Shown here: piece after piece, positions 1 through 8,175 of the stretch
Layout of the letters: every line of letters starts with the position of its first letter
Position numbering within the stretch: the stretch's first letter is position 1
From: Cohnella rhizoplanae
GTDB lineage: Bacteria > Bacillota > Bacilli > Paenibacillales > Paenibacillaceae
Direction: 5' to 3'
Length of the DNA stretch: 64,000 bases
NCBI RefSeq assembly: GCF_948329515.1
Contig: NZ_CAOJCN010000011.1
Coordinates: forward strand, 1 to 64,000
Translations under genes and position numbers: made by a program
Notes under the pieces: generated by a model
What the model was told of the DNA's origin: nothing
Databases searched by the model: none
What the model saw: the letters and a program-made list of their open reading frames with translations, nothing else

Positions 1-71
1 AGCCTCCGCCCTCCCGGACCTCCGCCAAGCCTCCGCCTTCCCGGACCCCTGCCAAGCCTCCGCCCTCCCAG
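1..71. repeat. 27-bp tandem repeat, about 2.6 copies
   Basis: Units beginning AGCCTCCGCC start at positions 1, 28 and 55 and are nearly identical, separated by CTCCGCCA or CCTGCCA. The period of 27 is a multiple of three, so it could be the edge of a coding repeat lying mostly outside the window, or intergenic low-complexity DNA downstream of pepT. The window edge prevents a decision. Confidence 0.6.
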
Positions 72-92
72 CTCCCCGCCGGGCTCCGCGCG

Positions 93-1331
93 TTATCCAC
101 GCGCTCTCTGCTCGTAGCGCTGCGCGATTTCCACGATGACCTTGACGGCCTGCGCCATATTGTCGACGGACGCGAATTCGTACTTGCCATGATAGTTCTC
201 CCCGCCGGTGAAGATATTGGGCGTAGGCAGGCCCATATAGGACAGCTGGGAGCCGTCCGTGCCGCCGCGGATCGGCTTGATGACCGGCGCGATGCCGAGA
301 CTCTCCATCGCTTCCCGGGCGATGTCGACGATGTGCATGACGGGCTCGATTTTCTCCCGCATGTTGTAGTACCTGTCCTTGATCGTCAGCTCGATGCTGT
401 CCTCGCCGTACGTCTGGCGGAACTCCTCCGCGATGTTCTCCAGCACGTTCTTGCGGCGTTCGAACTGGTTCCGGTCATGGTCGCGCACCAGGTAGTGCAG
501 CGTCGTCCGCTCCACTTCGCCCTCGATCGCGTGCAGATGATAGAACCCCTCGTACCCTTCCGTGAACTCGGGCGCCTCCGCCTCCGGCAGCCGGGCGTGG
601 AAGGCCATCGCGATCTTGGCGGAATTGACCATCTTCCCCTTGGCGCTGCCGGGATGCACGTTGGTTCCCTTCACGGTCACGACGGCTCCCGCCGCATTAA
701 AGTTCTCGTACTCCAGCTCGCCGAGCGGCCCTCCGTCCATCGTATACGCATACTTCGCGCCGAACGCGGCCACGTCGAACCGGTGCGGGCCCCGGCCGAT
801 CTCCTCGTCGGGCGTGAAGGCGACGCGGATGCGGCCGTGCTTGATCTCCGGGTGGCGGATCAGGTAGGACATCGCGGTCACGATCTCGGCGATGCCGGCC
901 TTGTCGTCCGCGCCGAGCAGCGTCGTGCCGTCGGTCGTGATGAGCGTGTGGCCGACATAACGGGCGAGATCGGGGAAACGCTCGGGAGAAAGAACGATTT
1001 TCAGCGCCGAGTTCAGCACGATGTCCCCGCCGGCGTAGTTATAGACGAACTGAGGCTTGACGTTCGCGCCGGTGAAGTCGGTGGCGGTGTCGACATGCGC
1101 CAGAAAGCCGATCGTCGGCACGTCCGCGTCCGTATTGGACGGCAGGGTGGCCATCAGGTAGCCGTTGGCGTCCACCGATACCTCCTCCATGCCGATGCTC
1201 CTCAGCTCTTCCTCGAGCATGCGGAGCAAGGTCCATTGCCCCGGCGTGGACGGACACGACGGGCTGTTGTCGTCCGATTGGGTATCCACTTGCACGTATT
1301 TGACGAACCGGTCGATTAATTCCTGCTTCAC
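93..1331 (-). CDS. pepT: Peptidase T (tripeptide aminopeptidase)
   Basis: This is a cytosolic zinc metallopeptidase of the M20 family that removes the N-terminal residue from tripeptides. The product has about 412 residues, the usual PepT length. The metal-binding blocks are visible: GFLAHVDTA, LLGADDKAGIAEI, FTPDEEIGRG and, near the C-terminus, IRGGTDGSQLSYMGLPTPNIFTGG split over the last metal ligand region. I prefer the GTG at 1331 (KQELIDRF) because the AGGAGG motif lies just upstream; the alternative GTG at 1340 overlaps that motif. It is transcribed alone, divergent from the HD-GYP gene. The assignment is secure and the start is the only doubt. Confidence 0.95.
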   Translation of the reverse strand: MKQELIDRFVKYVQVDTQSDDNSPSCPSTPGQWTLLRMLEEELRSIGMEEVSVDANGYLMATLPSNTDADVPTIGFLAHVDTATDFTGANVKPQFVYNYAGGDIVLNSALKIVLSPERFPDLARYVGHTLITTDGTTLLGADDKAGIAEIVTAMSYLIRHPEIKHGRIRVAFTPDEEIGRGPHRFDVAAFGAKYAYTMDGGPLGELEYENFNAAGAVVTVKGTNVHPGSAKGKMVNSAKIAMAFHARLPEAEAPEFTEGYEGFYHLHAIEGEVERTTLHYLVRDHDRNQFERRKNVLENIAEEFRQTYGEDSIELTIKDRYYNMREKIEPVMHIVDIAREAMESLGIAPVIKPIRGGTDGSQLSYMGLPTPNIFTGGENYHGKYEFASVDNMAQAVKVIVEIAQRYEQRARG

Positions 1332-1349
1332 GGCAGGCACCTCCTCAAG

Positions 1350-1371
1350 TTAGCGCTCGCTGTTGCGCTAA
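1350..1371 (-). promoter_or_regulatory. Inverted repeat in the pepT leader
   Basis: TTAGCGC (1350-1356) and GCGCTAA (1365-1371) form a perfect 7-bp inverted repeat immediately upstream of the pepT ribosome binding site. It could be an operator or an mRNA hairpin; nothing else in the sequence identifies a regulator. Confidence 0.3.
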
Positions 1372-1556
1372 GCGGCGTATGTCCTCATCATAACCCAAAT
1401 GGCCGGCCCGGGAAAACAAAGCGCCGGCTGCCGCCGACGCGGCGGAGCCTCCCCTCTCGGCCCTTGCGCGGCGCGCCGCAAGCCGCAAGTTAGGCCTTTA
1501 CGCGCGAACGGCCCTCCCTCATAGTGAGAGAGACAGATAGAGGAGGCATTCCCAGC

Positions 1557-3050
1557 ATGGCGCAGTCGCCGTACAGATCCTTTGTGGCCCGGCTCGTAAG
1601 CAATTACATCTTCGGCTCGGTCGTCGCCGTGCTCGGCGTGGGCGGCGCCATCCTATCGGGCAGCCTCAGCGTGCCTCGGGGCGAGCTGCTCCATTTGCAG
1701 GCGATCCTGCTGCTCTCCCTCATCACGATGTTCACCGCCGAATACTTCGCCTTCCGCAGACATATGGCGCCTATCCGCGACCTGTTCCGTTCGGCGCGGC
1801 CCGCGCTTGCGCAGATCGAGGCGGCTTACCTGAGAGCGCATCGGCTGCCGTCGCTGGCCGTCGCCCGCACGCTCGGCCCGCATCTGGTGGGGCTGTCGCT
1901 GCCCGCGAGCGCTATGGCGCTGCTGGCGATCCGGCTGGGCTGGGCCGATCTGCCGTACTACTATATCGGATTGGCGGCCGCGGGCGCCGTGCTTGTCGCC
2001 TGCATGCACGCTTTAATCGAGTTTTTCCTCACGGCGCAGGCCATTCGCCCGCTGCTCGTACACCTCAGAGCGCTCGGACGCGGGATGTACGGCGCGGATA
2101 TCTCCCTGCACGGGCGCGTCCTCGTCTCGATCCAGCGCAAGTTCCAGCTGAGCGCGTTTCTGATCGGGACGTTCCCCGTGATCCTGTTCAGCTTGGCGAC
2201 GCAGATCCGCCTGAACGGTTGGTCGCGCGATCTCGGCTACGACTATTGGAGCTGGGCGGGTCTCATTCTCGTGACGGGCGTCGGCTTCTCCTCGCTGGGC
2301 GCCTGGCTGCTCGGACGGGACGTGCAGCAGCCGATCCGCGAGCTGTACGAGGCGATGTCGGAGGTGCAGGCGGGTAGGCTTCAGACTTCTGCGTCCGACC
2401 TGTATTCCGACGAATTCGCGCAGCTGACGGCGGGCTTCAACGGCATGGTCGACGGACTGCGGTCGCGGGAGCGGACGAACGCGCAGCTGCTGCAGAGCTA
2501 CTACGCCACGCTGGCGGCGGCGCTGGACGCGCGGGACGCGTACACGGCGGGGCATTCGCAGCGGGTCGCCGAATACAGCGCGGTCATCGGCAGAGCCGCG
2601 GGCCTCTCCGCCGACGAGCTCGACGTATTGAACAAGTCGGCGCTGCTTCACGACATCGGCAAGATCGGCGTTCGCGACAGCGTGCTGCTCAAGGACGGGA
2701 AGTTGACGGAGGAGGAGTTCGAGCAGATCAAGCAGCATCCGGTGCTGGGGGAAGGCATCCTGCTGCAGGTCGAGCCCCGCGAAGCGCTGGCGCCACTGCT
2801 GCCCGGCGTGCGCTCGCACCATGAGCGTTACGACGGAGGCGGGTATCCGGACGGGCTGCGAGGCGAAGACATACCGGCGACAGGGCGCATCATCGCGGTA
2901 GCGGATGCTTTTGACGCGATGACGTCGGACCGGCCGTATCGCAGGGGGATGCCGGTTCACAAGGCGCTGGCCATCCTCGAAGAGGGGCGCGGCACGCAAT
3001 GGGATGCCGCGTACGTCGAGCTGTTCGTCTCCCGCATGCGGGGGGAATAA
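1557..3050 (+). CDS. HD-GYP domain c-di-GMP phosphodiesterase with HAMP
   Basis: The protein is predicted to hydrolyse cyclic di-GMP at the inner face of the membrane. The N-terminal 250 residues carry several hydrophobic segments, followed by a HAMP linker (around the stretch QQPIRELYEAMSE) and an HD-GYP domain. The catalytic HD pair lies in HDIGKIGV (H365, D366), and the diagnostic HHERYDGGGYPDG motif follows. The start at ATG 1557 is chosen because AGAGGAGG precedes it; an upstream GTG at 1524 has no such site. The gene stands alone and ends at a strong terminator. With the GGDEF protein at 24.2 kb it gives the window both halves of c-di-GMP turnover, though no direct link is visible. Confidence 0.92.
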   Translation: MAQSPYRSFVARLVSNYIFGSVVAVLGVGGAILSGSLSVPRGELLHLQAILLLSLITMFTAEYFAFRRHMAPIRDLFRSARPALAQIEAAYLRAHRLPSLAVARTLGPHLVGLSLPASAMALLAIRLGWADLPYYYIGLAAAGAVLVACMHALIEFFLTAQAIRPLLVHLRALGRGMYGADISLHGRVLVSIQRKFQLSAFLIGTFPVILFSLATQIRLNGWSRDLGYDYWSWAGLILVTGVGFSSLGAWLLGRDVQQPIRELYEAMSEVQAGRLQTSASDLYSDEFAQLTAGFNGMVDGLRSRERTNAQLLQSYYATLAAALDARDAYTAGHSQRVAEYSAVIGRAAGLSADELDVLNKSALLHDIGKIGVRDSVLLKDGKLTEEEFEQIKQHPVLGEGILLQVEPREALAPLLPGVRSHHERYDGGGYPDGLRGEDIPATGRIIAVADAFDAMTSDRPYRRGMPVHKALAILEEGRGTQWDAAYVELFVSRMRGE

Positions 3051-3080
3051 GCGAGCGACGATGCGGAAACGAAGAACGGG

Positions 3081-3117
3081 AAAAAACCGTCCGGGCGCGC
3101 AGCCTGGACGGTTTTTT
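3081..3117. terminator. Bidirectional intrinsic terminator
   Basis: AAAAAACCGTCC pairs with GGACGGTTTTTT around a GC-rich loop. It has a U-tract on each strand and lies between the convergent HD-GYP and VOC genes, so it can serve both. Confidence 0.9.
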
Positions 3118-3156
3118 GGCGTCTTGCGGGTTCGCCGCAGCGACCGCTCGCCCCGG

Positions 3157-3573
3157 TCATCTCCCGGGCATTTTATCCGTATCCATATAGAGCACGTTCC
3201 ACCGATGCCCGTCCGGATCCGCGAATCCGCACGCGTACATCCACCCTTGGCTCTCCCCGGGCTTCGCGTAGAGCTCGCCGCCGGCCGCGGCCGCCTTGGC
3301 TGCGAGCGCGTCCACTTCCTCGCGGGACTCCGCCCCGATCGACAGCAGCACCTCTGCCGCCGCGCCGGCATCCGATACCGGACTGCCCGCGAAGCCGCCG
3401 AACGTCTCCTCCGGGAACAGCATCACGACGATCTGCGGGTTGCCGACGAGCAGGCTGACGGCCGAATCGCCGCCGGGGAAGTTCGGATTAGACGAGAAGC
3501 CGATATCGCGATAGAACCGTCTCGTGCGCTCCAGGTCTTTGCTGGGCAGATTGATCCACAATTCTTTGGTCAT
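3157..3573 (-). CDS. VOC family (glyoxalase/bleomycin-resistance fold) protein
   Basis: This 138-residue protein has the beta-alpha-beta-beta-beta repeat layout of the vicinal oxygen chelate superfamily: an N-terminal INLPSKDLERTRRFYRDIGF block and a C-terminal FADPDGHRWNVLYMD block. Such small VOC proteins act as metal-dependent lyases, dioxygenases or antibiotic-binding proteins, and the substrate cannot be read from the sequence. The ATG at 3573 follows a GGAGGAG site. It is a single gene, convergent with the HD-GYP gene and divergent from the GntR-ABC operon. Confidence 0.85.
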   Translation of the reverse strand: MTKELWINLPSKDLERTRRFYRDIGFSSNPNFPGGDSAVSLLVGNPQIVVMLFPEETFGGFAGSPVSDAGAAAEVLLSIGAESREEVDALAAKAAAAGGELYAKPGESQGWMYACGFADPDGHRWNVLYMDTDKMPGR

Positions 3574-3729
3574 GGTGTTCTCCTCCGTGGCTCGCGCCGA
3601 TTCGCTCGAAGCTCGTCATGCTGCGGACTGCCATGCTTCGATCCTCATTGTAGCACGTCCGCGCCGTCTTGATTTCTCGTCGATTGCTCACATTCGCAAG
3701 ATACTTTTTAAAAATAGGCTCTCGCCCGC

Positions 3730-3758
3730 TTGACGCGATATTCGGCATGTTGTATGGT
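3730..3758 (+). promoter_or_regulatory. Promoter of the GntR-ABC operon
   Basis: TTGACG (3730-3735) and TATGGT (3753-3758) are separated by 17 bp, a good sigma-A arrangement. The -10 element runs into the operator described next. Confidence 0.6.
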
Positions 3759-3779
3759 TAGTTACATAAGTAATTAACC
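3756..3779 (+). promoter_or_regulatory. Putative GntR (YtrA-type) operator
   Basis: GGTTAGTTAC (3756-3765) and GTAATTAACC (3770-3779) form a 10-bp inverted repeat with one mismatch around ATAA. It overlaps the -10 element and transcription start, and lies 22 bp ahead of the regulator gene. Autorepression by the GntR protein is the natural inference. Confidence 0.7.
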
Positions 3780-3801
3780 AGTTGGGTGGTGAGGTTTAAC
3801 G

Positions 3802-4173
3802 ATGAGCTTTCTGATCGACGACAGCCGTCCGATATTCGTGCAGATCGCCGAGCGCATCGAGAACGACATTATCGAAGGCGCGCTGCCGGAGGAGTCCCAA
3901 GTACCGTCGACCAATCAATTCGCGGCATTCTACCAGATCAATCCGGCGACGGCGGCCAAGGGCGTCAACCTGTTGACGGAGCAAGGCATTCTTTACAAGA
4001 AGAGAGGGATCGGCATGTTCGTGGCGGCGGGGGCGAAGGCGAGCCTGGTCGAGAAGCGCAAGGAGCAGTTCTTCGAGCAGTATGTGGTGACGATGATGCG
4101 GGAAGCGGAAAAGATCGGCATCACGCAGGACCAGCTGGCGGACATGGTTCGCAAGGGAGGGAGCAAGTCATGA
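3802..4173 (+). CDS. GntR family transcriptional regulator, YtrA subfamily
   Basis: The 123-residue product is an N-terminal winged helix-turn-helix (PIFVQIAERIENDIIEGAL, then VPSTNQFAAFYQINPATAAKGVN) followed by only a short helical tail. This is the compact layout of YtrA-type GntR regulators, which lack a large effector domain and usually control a neighbouring ABC transporter. Its stop codon overlaps the ATG of the ATPase gene (ATGA), indicating translational coupling. The inverted repeat over its own promoter is the likely binding site. Confidence 0.9.
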   Translation: MSFLIDDSRPIFVQIAERIENDIIEGALPEESQVPSTNQFAAFYQINPATAAKGVNLLTEQGILYKKRGIGMFVAAGAKASLVEKRKEQFFEQYVVTMMREAEKIGITQDQLADMVRKGGSKS

Positions 4174-5066
4174 GCGCGATCGTGAAGGTAACGAACCTGA
4201 CCAAGACCTACGGCGGTACGGCGGCGGTCCAAGGCGTGAGCTTCGAGCTGGAGGAGAACAAGATCTACGGCCTCCTCGGACGCAACGGCGCCGGCAAGAC
4301 GACCATCATGCACATGCTGACGGCGCAGCAATTCGCATCGAGCGGGGACATCGCAGTATTCGGCGAAGCGCCGTTCGAGAACGAGTCCGTACTGAGCCGC
4401 CTCTGCTTCATCAAGGAGAGTCAGAAGTATCCGCCGATGTTCACCGTGAAGGACGTGCTGGAGGTATCCGCCATGCTGCATCCGAACTGGGACGCGGCGT
4501 ACGCGGCAGATCTGGCCGGGGCGTTCGGGCTGCCGATGAAGCGCAAGGTGCAGAAGCTCTCGCGCGGCATGCTGTCCGCCGTCGGCGTCGTCGTCGGTCT
4601 GGCGAGCCGGGCGCCGCTGACGATCTTCGATGAGCCGTATCTCGGGTTGGACGCGGTCGCCCGGAGTATTTTCTACGACCGGCTGCTGGAAGATTATGCG
4701 GAGCATCCGCGGACCGTCATTCTGTCGACGCACTTGATCGACGAGGTGAGCCGCCTGCTGGAGCACGTGCTGCTGATCGATCAGGGCAAGCTGCTGCTGG
4801 ATCAGGACGTGGAGCGGCTGTCGGGAATGGCCTACAGCGTCGTAGGCTCGGCGGCCAAGCTCGATGCGTTCGTCGCCGGTAAAAAGGTGCTGGCGCGAGA
4901 GACGATGGGCGCGATCGCTTCGGCGACGGTCATGGGAGAGGCGGGCGCGCAGGTGCGCAGGGAAGCCGCGGAACGCGGTCTGGAATTCGCGCCGGTGTCG
5001 CTGCAGCAGCTGATCGTGCATTTAACGGGCGGCAAATTAGGGGAAAAGGAGGCGATCTCGTCATGA
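4170..5066 (+). CDS. ABC transporter ATP-binding protein (YtrB-like)
   Basis: This 298-residue ATPase should energise an export-type ABC transporter with the membrane protein encoded next. Walker A is GLLGRNGAGKTT, the signature is the variant LSRGML in place of LSGGQ, and Walker B is PLTIFDEPYLGLD, followed by the switch-histidine block ILSTHLIDE. The start at 4170 is fixed by the ATGA overlap with the regulator gene. The stop overlaps the next gene in the same way. The substrate is unknown; in related operons cell-envelope stress or antibiotics induce expression. Confidence 0.93.
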   Translation: MSAIVKVTNLTKTYGGTAAVQGVSFELEENKIYGLLGRNGAGKTTIMHMLTAQQFASSGDIAVFGEAPFENESVLSRLCFIKESQKYPPMFTVKDVLEVSAMLHPNWDAAYAADLAGAFGLPMKRKVQKLSRGMLSAVGVVVGLASRAPLTIFDEPYLGLDAVARSIFYDRLLEDYAEHPRTVILSTHLIDEVSRLLEHVLLIDQGKLLLDQDVERLSGMAYSVVGSAAKLDAFVAGKKVLARETMGAIASATVMGEAGAQVRREAAERGLEFAPVSLQQLIVHLTGGKLGEKEAISS

Positions 5067-5761
5067 ATATCGCCCAACGCGGAAGAATGAAGGCGGTCAC
5101 GTCCACGATTCTGAAGGACAAATTCAGCTGGTTCCTGCTGCCCTGGATCATATCCGGTTCGAGCTTCGTCGTGAATCTCATCACCGCTTACTTCGCCAAG
5201 GAAGACATTACGACGGGCGGCGTCGCGTCCTTGTACATCTATATGCTCGCGGCCGGGATCATGTCGGTGTCCAGCACCCTGCCCTTCTTGCTCGGCTTCA
5301 GCGTCCGCAGGTCCGATTACTTCTGGGGCACGGGGGGCGCGATCGGCCTGGTAGGCGCCATCTGCGCGGCCGGCTTGACCTTGCTGTCGTACGTCGAGAG
5401 CGAGTGGACCGAGGGCTGGGGAATCGGACTCTACTTCTTTCACCTGCCCTTTGTCAGCGAAGGCTCCGCGCCCGTTCAGTTCCTAATCTACTTCCTGCTG
5501 ATCGTCTTCTTGTTCTACCTCGGATTCTTGATCGCCTGCGTCGCCAAGCGTTTCGGCAAAAACGGGATGTTCATCCTCTCCATCGCCATCCTCGCGATCG
5601 GAACGGTCTGGAGCTACGTCATGACGCAGCAAGGCTGGTGGATCGATCTCGGCCATTGGCTGACGGACCGCACGATGCTCGAGCTCGCCGGCGGCACCGC
5701 GCCGCTCACGCTCCTGTGCATGGCGATCTCCTATGCGCTGCTGCGCCGCACCTCCGTCTGA
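5063..5761 (+). CDS. ABC transporter membrane subunit
   Basis: The 232-residue product has about six hydrophobic segments (for example FLLPWIISGSSFVVNLITAY and FLIYFLLIVFLFYLGFLIAC) and no soluble domain, consistent with the permease of the ATPase encoded upstream. Its ATG overlaps the ATPase stop by four bases. It belongs to the poorly characterised permeases that accompany YtrA-type regulators. The substrate is not evident. Confidence 0.8.
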   Translation: MNIAQRGRMKAVTSTILKDKFSWFLLPWIISGSSFVVNLITAYFAKEDITTGGVASLYIYMLAAGIMSVSSTLPFLLGFSVRRSDYFWGTGGAIGLVGAICAAGLTLLSYVESEWTEGWGIGLYFFHLPFVSEGSAPVQFLIYFLLIVFLFYLGFLIACVAKRFGKNGMFILSIAILAIGTVWSYVMTQQGWWIDLGHWLTDRTMLELAGGTAPLTLLCMAISYALLRRTSV

Positions 5762-5768
5762 CGCCGCG

Positions 5769-6194
5769 TCAGGCGGGGGGCAGCTCCCGCAGCTGAGGCG
5801 TTAACCGAATATGCGCCACGCCTTCGCGGCACAGACCATACGGCTCCCATCTGCAGTCTCTGCAGAGGGAGCCGATGTCGTGCGGCTGCACGCGTACCGC
5901 CACGGCGGCCGTCACGTCCGCCCATGTCCGCCGCTCGCCGACCGCGATGCCGATCCGCCGCGCGATCTCCTCGTCCTTGCGGTACACGCTGGCGTTCTCG
6001 CAATGCGGCTCCTGGTCCGTGGGAAACGCTGCGCAGATGTCGTCCGGCCCGAGGACCAGCTCGATCTCCGTCTCCGGCTCCGCCCGCAGCCGCTCGTATA
6101 CGCGCGTCATGTTCGCGCAGAAGCCGGCCGAATACCCTTTCCCTCTGTACCCTAGCAGGCAGAGCAGATGATGCCCGCGTAGCTTGATTGTCAT
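5769..6194 (-). CDS. DUF1284 domain-containing protein
   Basis: This 141-residue soluble protein opens with IKLRGHHLLCLLGYRGKGYS, the hallmark of DUF1284, and contains four cysteines, several of them in CRDCRWEPYGLC near the C-terminus. Such a pattern suggests metal or iron-sulfur binding, but the function of the family is not established. It ends 8 bp after the convergent permease gene. Confidence 0.85.
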   Translation of the reverse strand: MTIKLRGHHLLCLLGYRGKGYSAGFCANMTRVYERLRAEPETEIELVLGPDDICAAFPTDQEPHCENASVYRKDEEIARRIGIAVGERRTWADVTAAVAVRVQPHDIGSLCRDCRWEPYGLCREGVAHIRLTPQLRELPPA

Positions 6195-6356
6195 AGATAT
6201 TCCCTCCTTGCGCCATGAATTGTTAACTGTGATTATATCATCCGGTTAACGAGCGTGCATCCCCGTGAGCGTCCATAGATATAGCCATTGATTCCGCCGT
6301 TTGTTCATTTAGTCAATTAACTTTACTATATGGATGATGTGTGTTAACTTATAATT

Positions 6357-6373
6357 AGTCAACTTAGTTGACT
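6357..6373 (+). promoter_or_regulatory. Perfect palindrome upstream of the SnoaL-like gene, likely MarR operator
   Basis: AGTCAAC (6357-6363) and GTTGACT (6367-6373) are a perfect 7-bp inverted repeat around TTA and run straight into TATAAT (6373-6378). A related half site, AGTCAATTAAC, lies at 6311. The MarR gene encoded downstream is the obvious candidate regulator. Confidence 0.6.
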
Positions 6374-6396
6374 ATAATGCGGAGGAGGCACAAACG

Positions 6397-6923
6397 ATGA
6401 ACCCATCTCAAGCTTCAAGTCCAATCAATGAATACGAGGGTAATATCCTGCCGGGCGAACAATCGGAAGATACGGTCTCCCCGGGGCAGTCGGCGGCCGC
6501 GGACGTCGCGCTCGCCTTCATCGAACGCTTCTGGAACCAAGGGGATGCCTCGGGCGCTGGCTGGCGGACGATTACCACGACCATGCCTACGAACCGGGCA
6601 ATGCCGAAGGGCTGCTCGGCATGGCGGAAAGGCTGCGGGCGGCTTTTCCCGATCAGAGATCGGCGGTCGAGAGCGTCACGGCCGAGCGCGATCGCGTCGT
6701 CGTCCGGCTTCGGATGACGGGCACCCACTTAGGCAGCTTCAGGGGCCAAGCGGCGACGGGACTGCCGATCGACGCCAAGTTATACCGGGAGTACCGCGTC
6801 GCGGACGGCCGGATCGCCGAGCATTGGGCGTTATTCGATACCGCTTCGTTGCTGCGCCAGATCGGGGCGGAGCTGAACGAGCAGCCTGCCTGCCGCGTAG
6901 ACCGCACGGAGGGACGCGCTTAG
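6397..6923 (+). pseudogene. SnoaL-like/ester cyclase family protein, interrupted by a frameshift
   Basis: The reading frame from ATG 6397 gives a plausible N-terminus ending ALAFIERFWNQGDAS, then loses similarity. From about 6555 the frame one base back reads RWLADDYHDHAYEPG and continues to a normal SnoaL-like C-terminus (RLRMTGTHLGSF, LYREYRVADGRIAEHWALFD) ending at 6923. Joined, the two parts make an NTF2-fold protein of about 175 residues. One missing base near 6550-6556 explains the break. There is no obvious slippery heptamer, so a real mutation or an assembly error is likelier than programmed frameshifting. The ribosome binding site GGAGGAGG and the palindromic operator upstream look intact. 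Confidence 0.75.
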
Positions 6924-6988
6924 GAGGGAACGAAGGGACGGCTGGCGCCGATGCGCCCCGCGGTCTTTCCGCCGGCGCGCGCCTCTTG

Positions 6989-6997
6989 TGATACAAT
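6989..6997 (+). promoter_or_regulatory. Extended -10 promoter of the MarR gene
   Basis: TGATACAAT is an extended -10 element 43 bp upstream of the MarR start. No good -35 is visible, which an extended -10 can tolerate. Confidence 0.45.
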
Positions 6998-7039
6998 GGA
7001 CTGCGACAAGCAGGACGTTAAGTTCGGGAGGGAAGCGCC

Positions 7040-7507
7040 ATGTCCGAGGGGGGCGCCTGGAGCTACGAGTTGACTTTTTTGTTCGCGACCGCCTTCCGCG
7101 CGGCGGTCGACGAGCTGCATAGGGAGCTGGCCGCGCAAGGGTTCGACGACGTGCGGCCCTCGCACGGCTACGCCTTCCAGAAGCTCTCGTTCGGAGGAGC
7201 GACCGGAATCGAGCTCGCGGAACATCTGGAGATTACCAAGCAAGCCGCCACGCAGATGATCGACTACCTCGAGGGCCGCGGCTACGTCGAGCGGCGTCCG
7301 CATCCGAGCGACGGGCGCGGCAAGCTGGTCGTGCTCACGGAGAGAGGGTGGGCCTGCATCCGGGCGACCGAAGCGCAATTCGGGGCCATGGAGCGAAGGT
7401 GGCGGGATCGGCTCGGGGAGCGCGAGGCGGAGCGGCTCACGCAGACGATGCGCGATATCGTGCGAACCTTCGGCGAAGGCGCCACGAAGTTCAGGCCGGT
7501 GTGGTGA
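7040..7507 (+). CDS. MarR family transcriptional regulator
   Basis: The 155-residue product has the MarR winged-helix arrangement: a helix containing LSFGGATGIELAEHLEITKQAATQ split over the recognition helix, then the wing VERRPHPSDGRGKLVVLTERG with the conserved D-x-R of the family. It follows the frameshifted SnoaL-like gene by 116 bp and is probably the regulator acting at the palindrome at 6357. GGGAGGG precedes the ATG. Ligand unknown. Confidence 0.9.
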   Translation: MSEGGAWSYELTFLFATAFRAAVDELHRELAAQGFDDVRPSHGYAFQKLSFGGATGIELAEHLEITKQAATQMIDYLEGRGYVERRPHPSDGRGKLVVLTERGWACIRATEAQFGAMERRWRDRLGEREAERLTQTMRDIVRTFGEGATKFRPVW

Positions 7508-7549
7508 CGGAATAGAATATATAGAGCTTCGACCTTAGCCATAGGAAAA

Positions 7550-7590
7550 CGGCGCGCCTCATGCATGCTTGAGGCGCGCCGCTTTTATTT
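7550..7590. terminator. Intrinsic terminator after the MarR gene
   Basis: CGGCGCGCCTCA pairs perfectly with TGAGGCGCGCCG over a TGCATGCT loop, followed by CTTTTATTT. It separates the MarR gene from the convergent DUF4023 gene. Confidence 0.88.
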
Positions 7591-7719
7591 ATTCGTGCTG
7601 TGCTGCCTCGAAGACACCTTTTGTCCCTGGGTGCCTTGACCCTGATGCGCCTTGTTGCGCTTATCCTTGCGCTGGCGCTCATGGACCTGCTCGACGAATT
7701 CGTGCGTATCGCCATTCAT
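7585..7719 (-). CDS. DUF4023 family small protein
   Basis: The 44-residue product starts MNGDTHEFVEQVHERQRKD and ends in a basic, Gln- and Gly-rich tail (HQGQGTQGQKVSS). This matches the short DUF4023 family of Bacillales, whose role is unknown. The ATG at 7719 is chosen because AGAGGAGG lies 12 bp upstream and the similarity begins there; a longer frame to 7803 has no such support. Confidence 0.75.
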   Translation of the reverse strand: MNGDTHEFVEQVHERQRKDKRNKAHQGQGTQGQKVSSRQHSTNK

Positions 7720-7809
7720 CGCTCGCGCGCCTCCTCTCGTTCGGTTCTGGCCCGGAGCGGGCTCGCTTCGGCGCCGCTCCGGCCGGCTGGCGCTGCGCGG
7801 CATCCGCGA

Positions 7810-7971
7810 TTATCCGCGGCGCTTGCCCTTCGTTTCCGTACTGCACGCGGCATCCGCCGCCGCTTGGAATTCTTCCTCGTTGCGCGAGCCCAGCTTGTCC
7901 CCGAACTGGTCCAGTCTGCCGGGATGGCCCGCAGGTCCGCCGTTCTCGGGCTTGTTGTTGCGTCCGGACAT
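7810..7971 (-). CDS. Small hypothetical protein, 53 residues
   Basis: An ATG at 7971 preceded by GGAGGGTGAT opens a 53-codon frame with a polar, low-hydrophobicity product (MSGRNNKPENGG, then PGRLDQFGDKLGSRNEEEFQ). It ends in a basic CSTETKGKRRG tail. It lies on the same strand as the DUF4023 gene, 90 bp upstream of it, and the two may be co-transcribed. Composition resembles small spore-associated proteins, but no family is recognised with certainty. Confidence 0.6.
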   Translation of the reverse strand: MSGRNNKPENGGPAGHPGRLDQFGDKLGSRNEEEFQAAADAACSTETKGKRRG

Positions 7972-8175
7972 ATCGATATCACCCTCCCAGGCATCGTTAC
8001 GATTGCCTTTATAGCTTCCCGTGCGCCGCGCCTAATTATGCGGTCCTGTCCGTGCCGGACTTGACATAGTATGTTACAATTCGGGAATTGACCGGGGTAG
8101 AAGTTACCGGGGCCGATCGGCATTCGCGCAGCAGATTTGGCGCATGCTGAAGGAGATGCGCGGAGGTTAACGACC

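Noticed and set aside
2013..3371. Long minus-strand frame opposite the HD-GYP gene, and many others like it (for example 9480-11393, 13419-15122, 40443-42755, 55243-57366)
   Set aside because: High-GC DNA gives long open antisense frames. Their products are Arg-, His- and Gln-rich with no domain, while the opposite strand encodes clear protein families.
8137..8175. N-terminal extension of the MFS gene from TTG 8137
   Set aside because: ATG 8176 has a proper GGAGG site, and the extension adds residues unlike the family.
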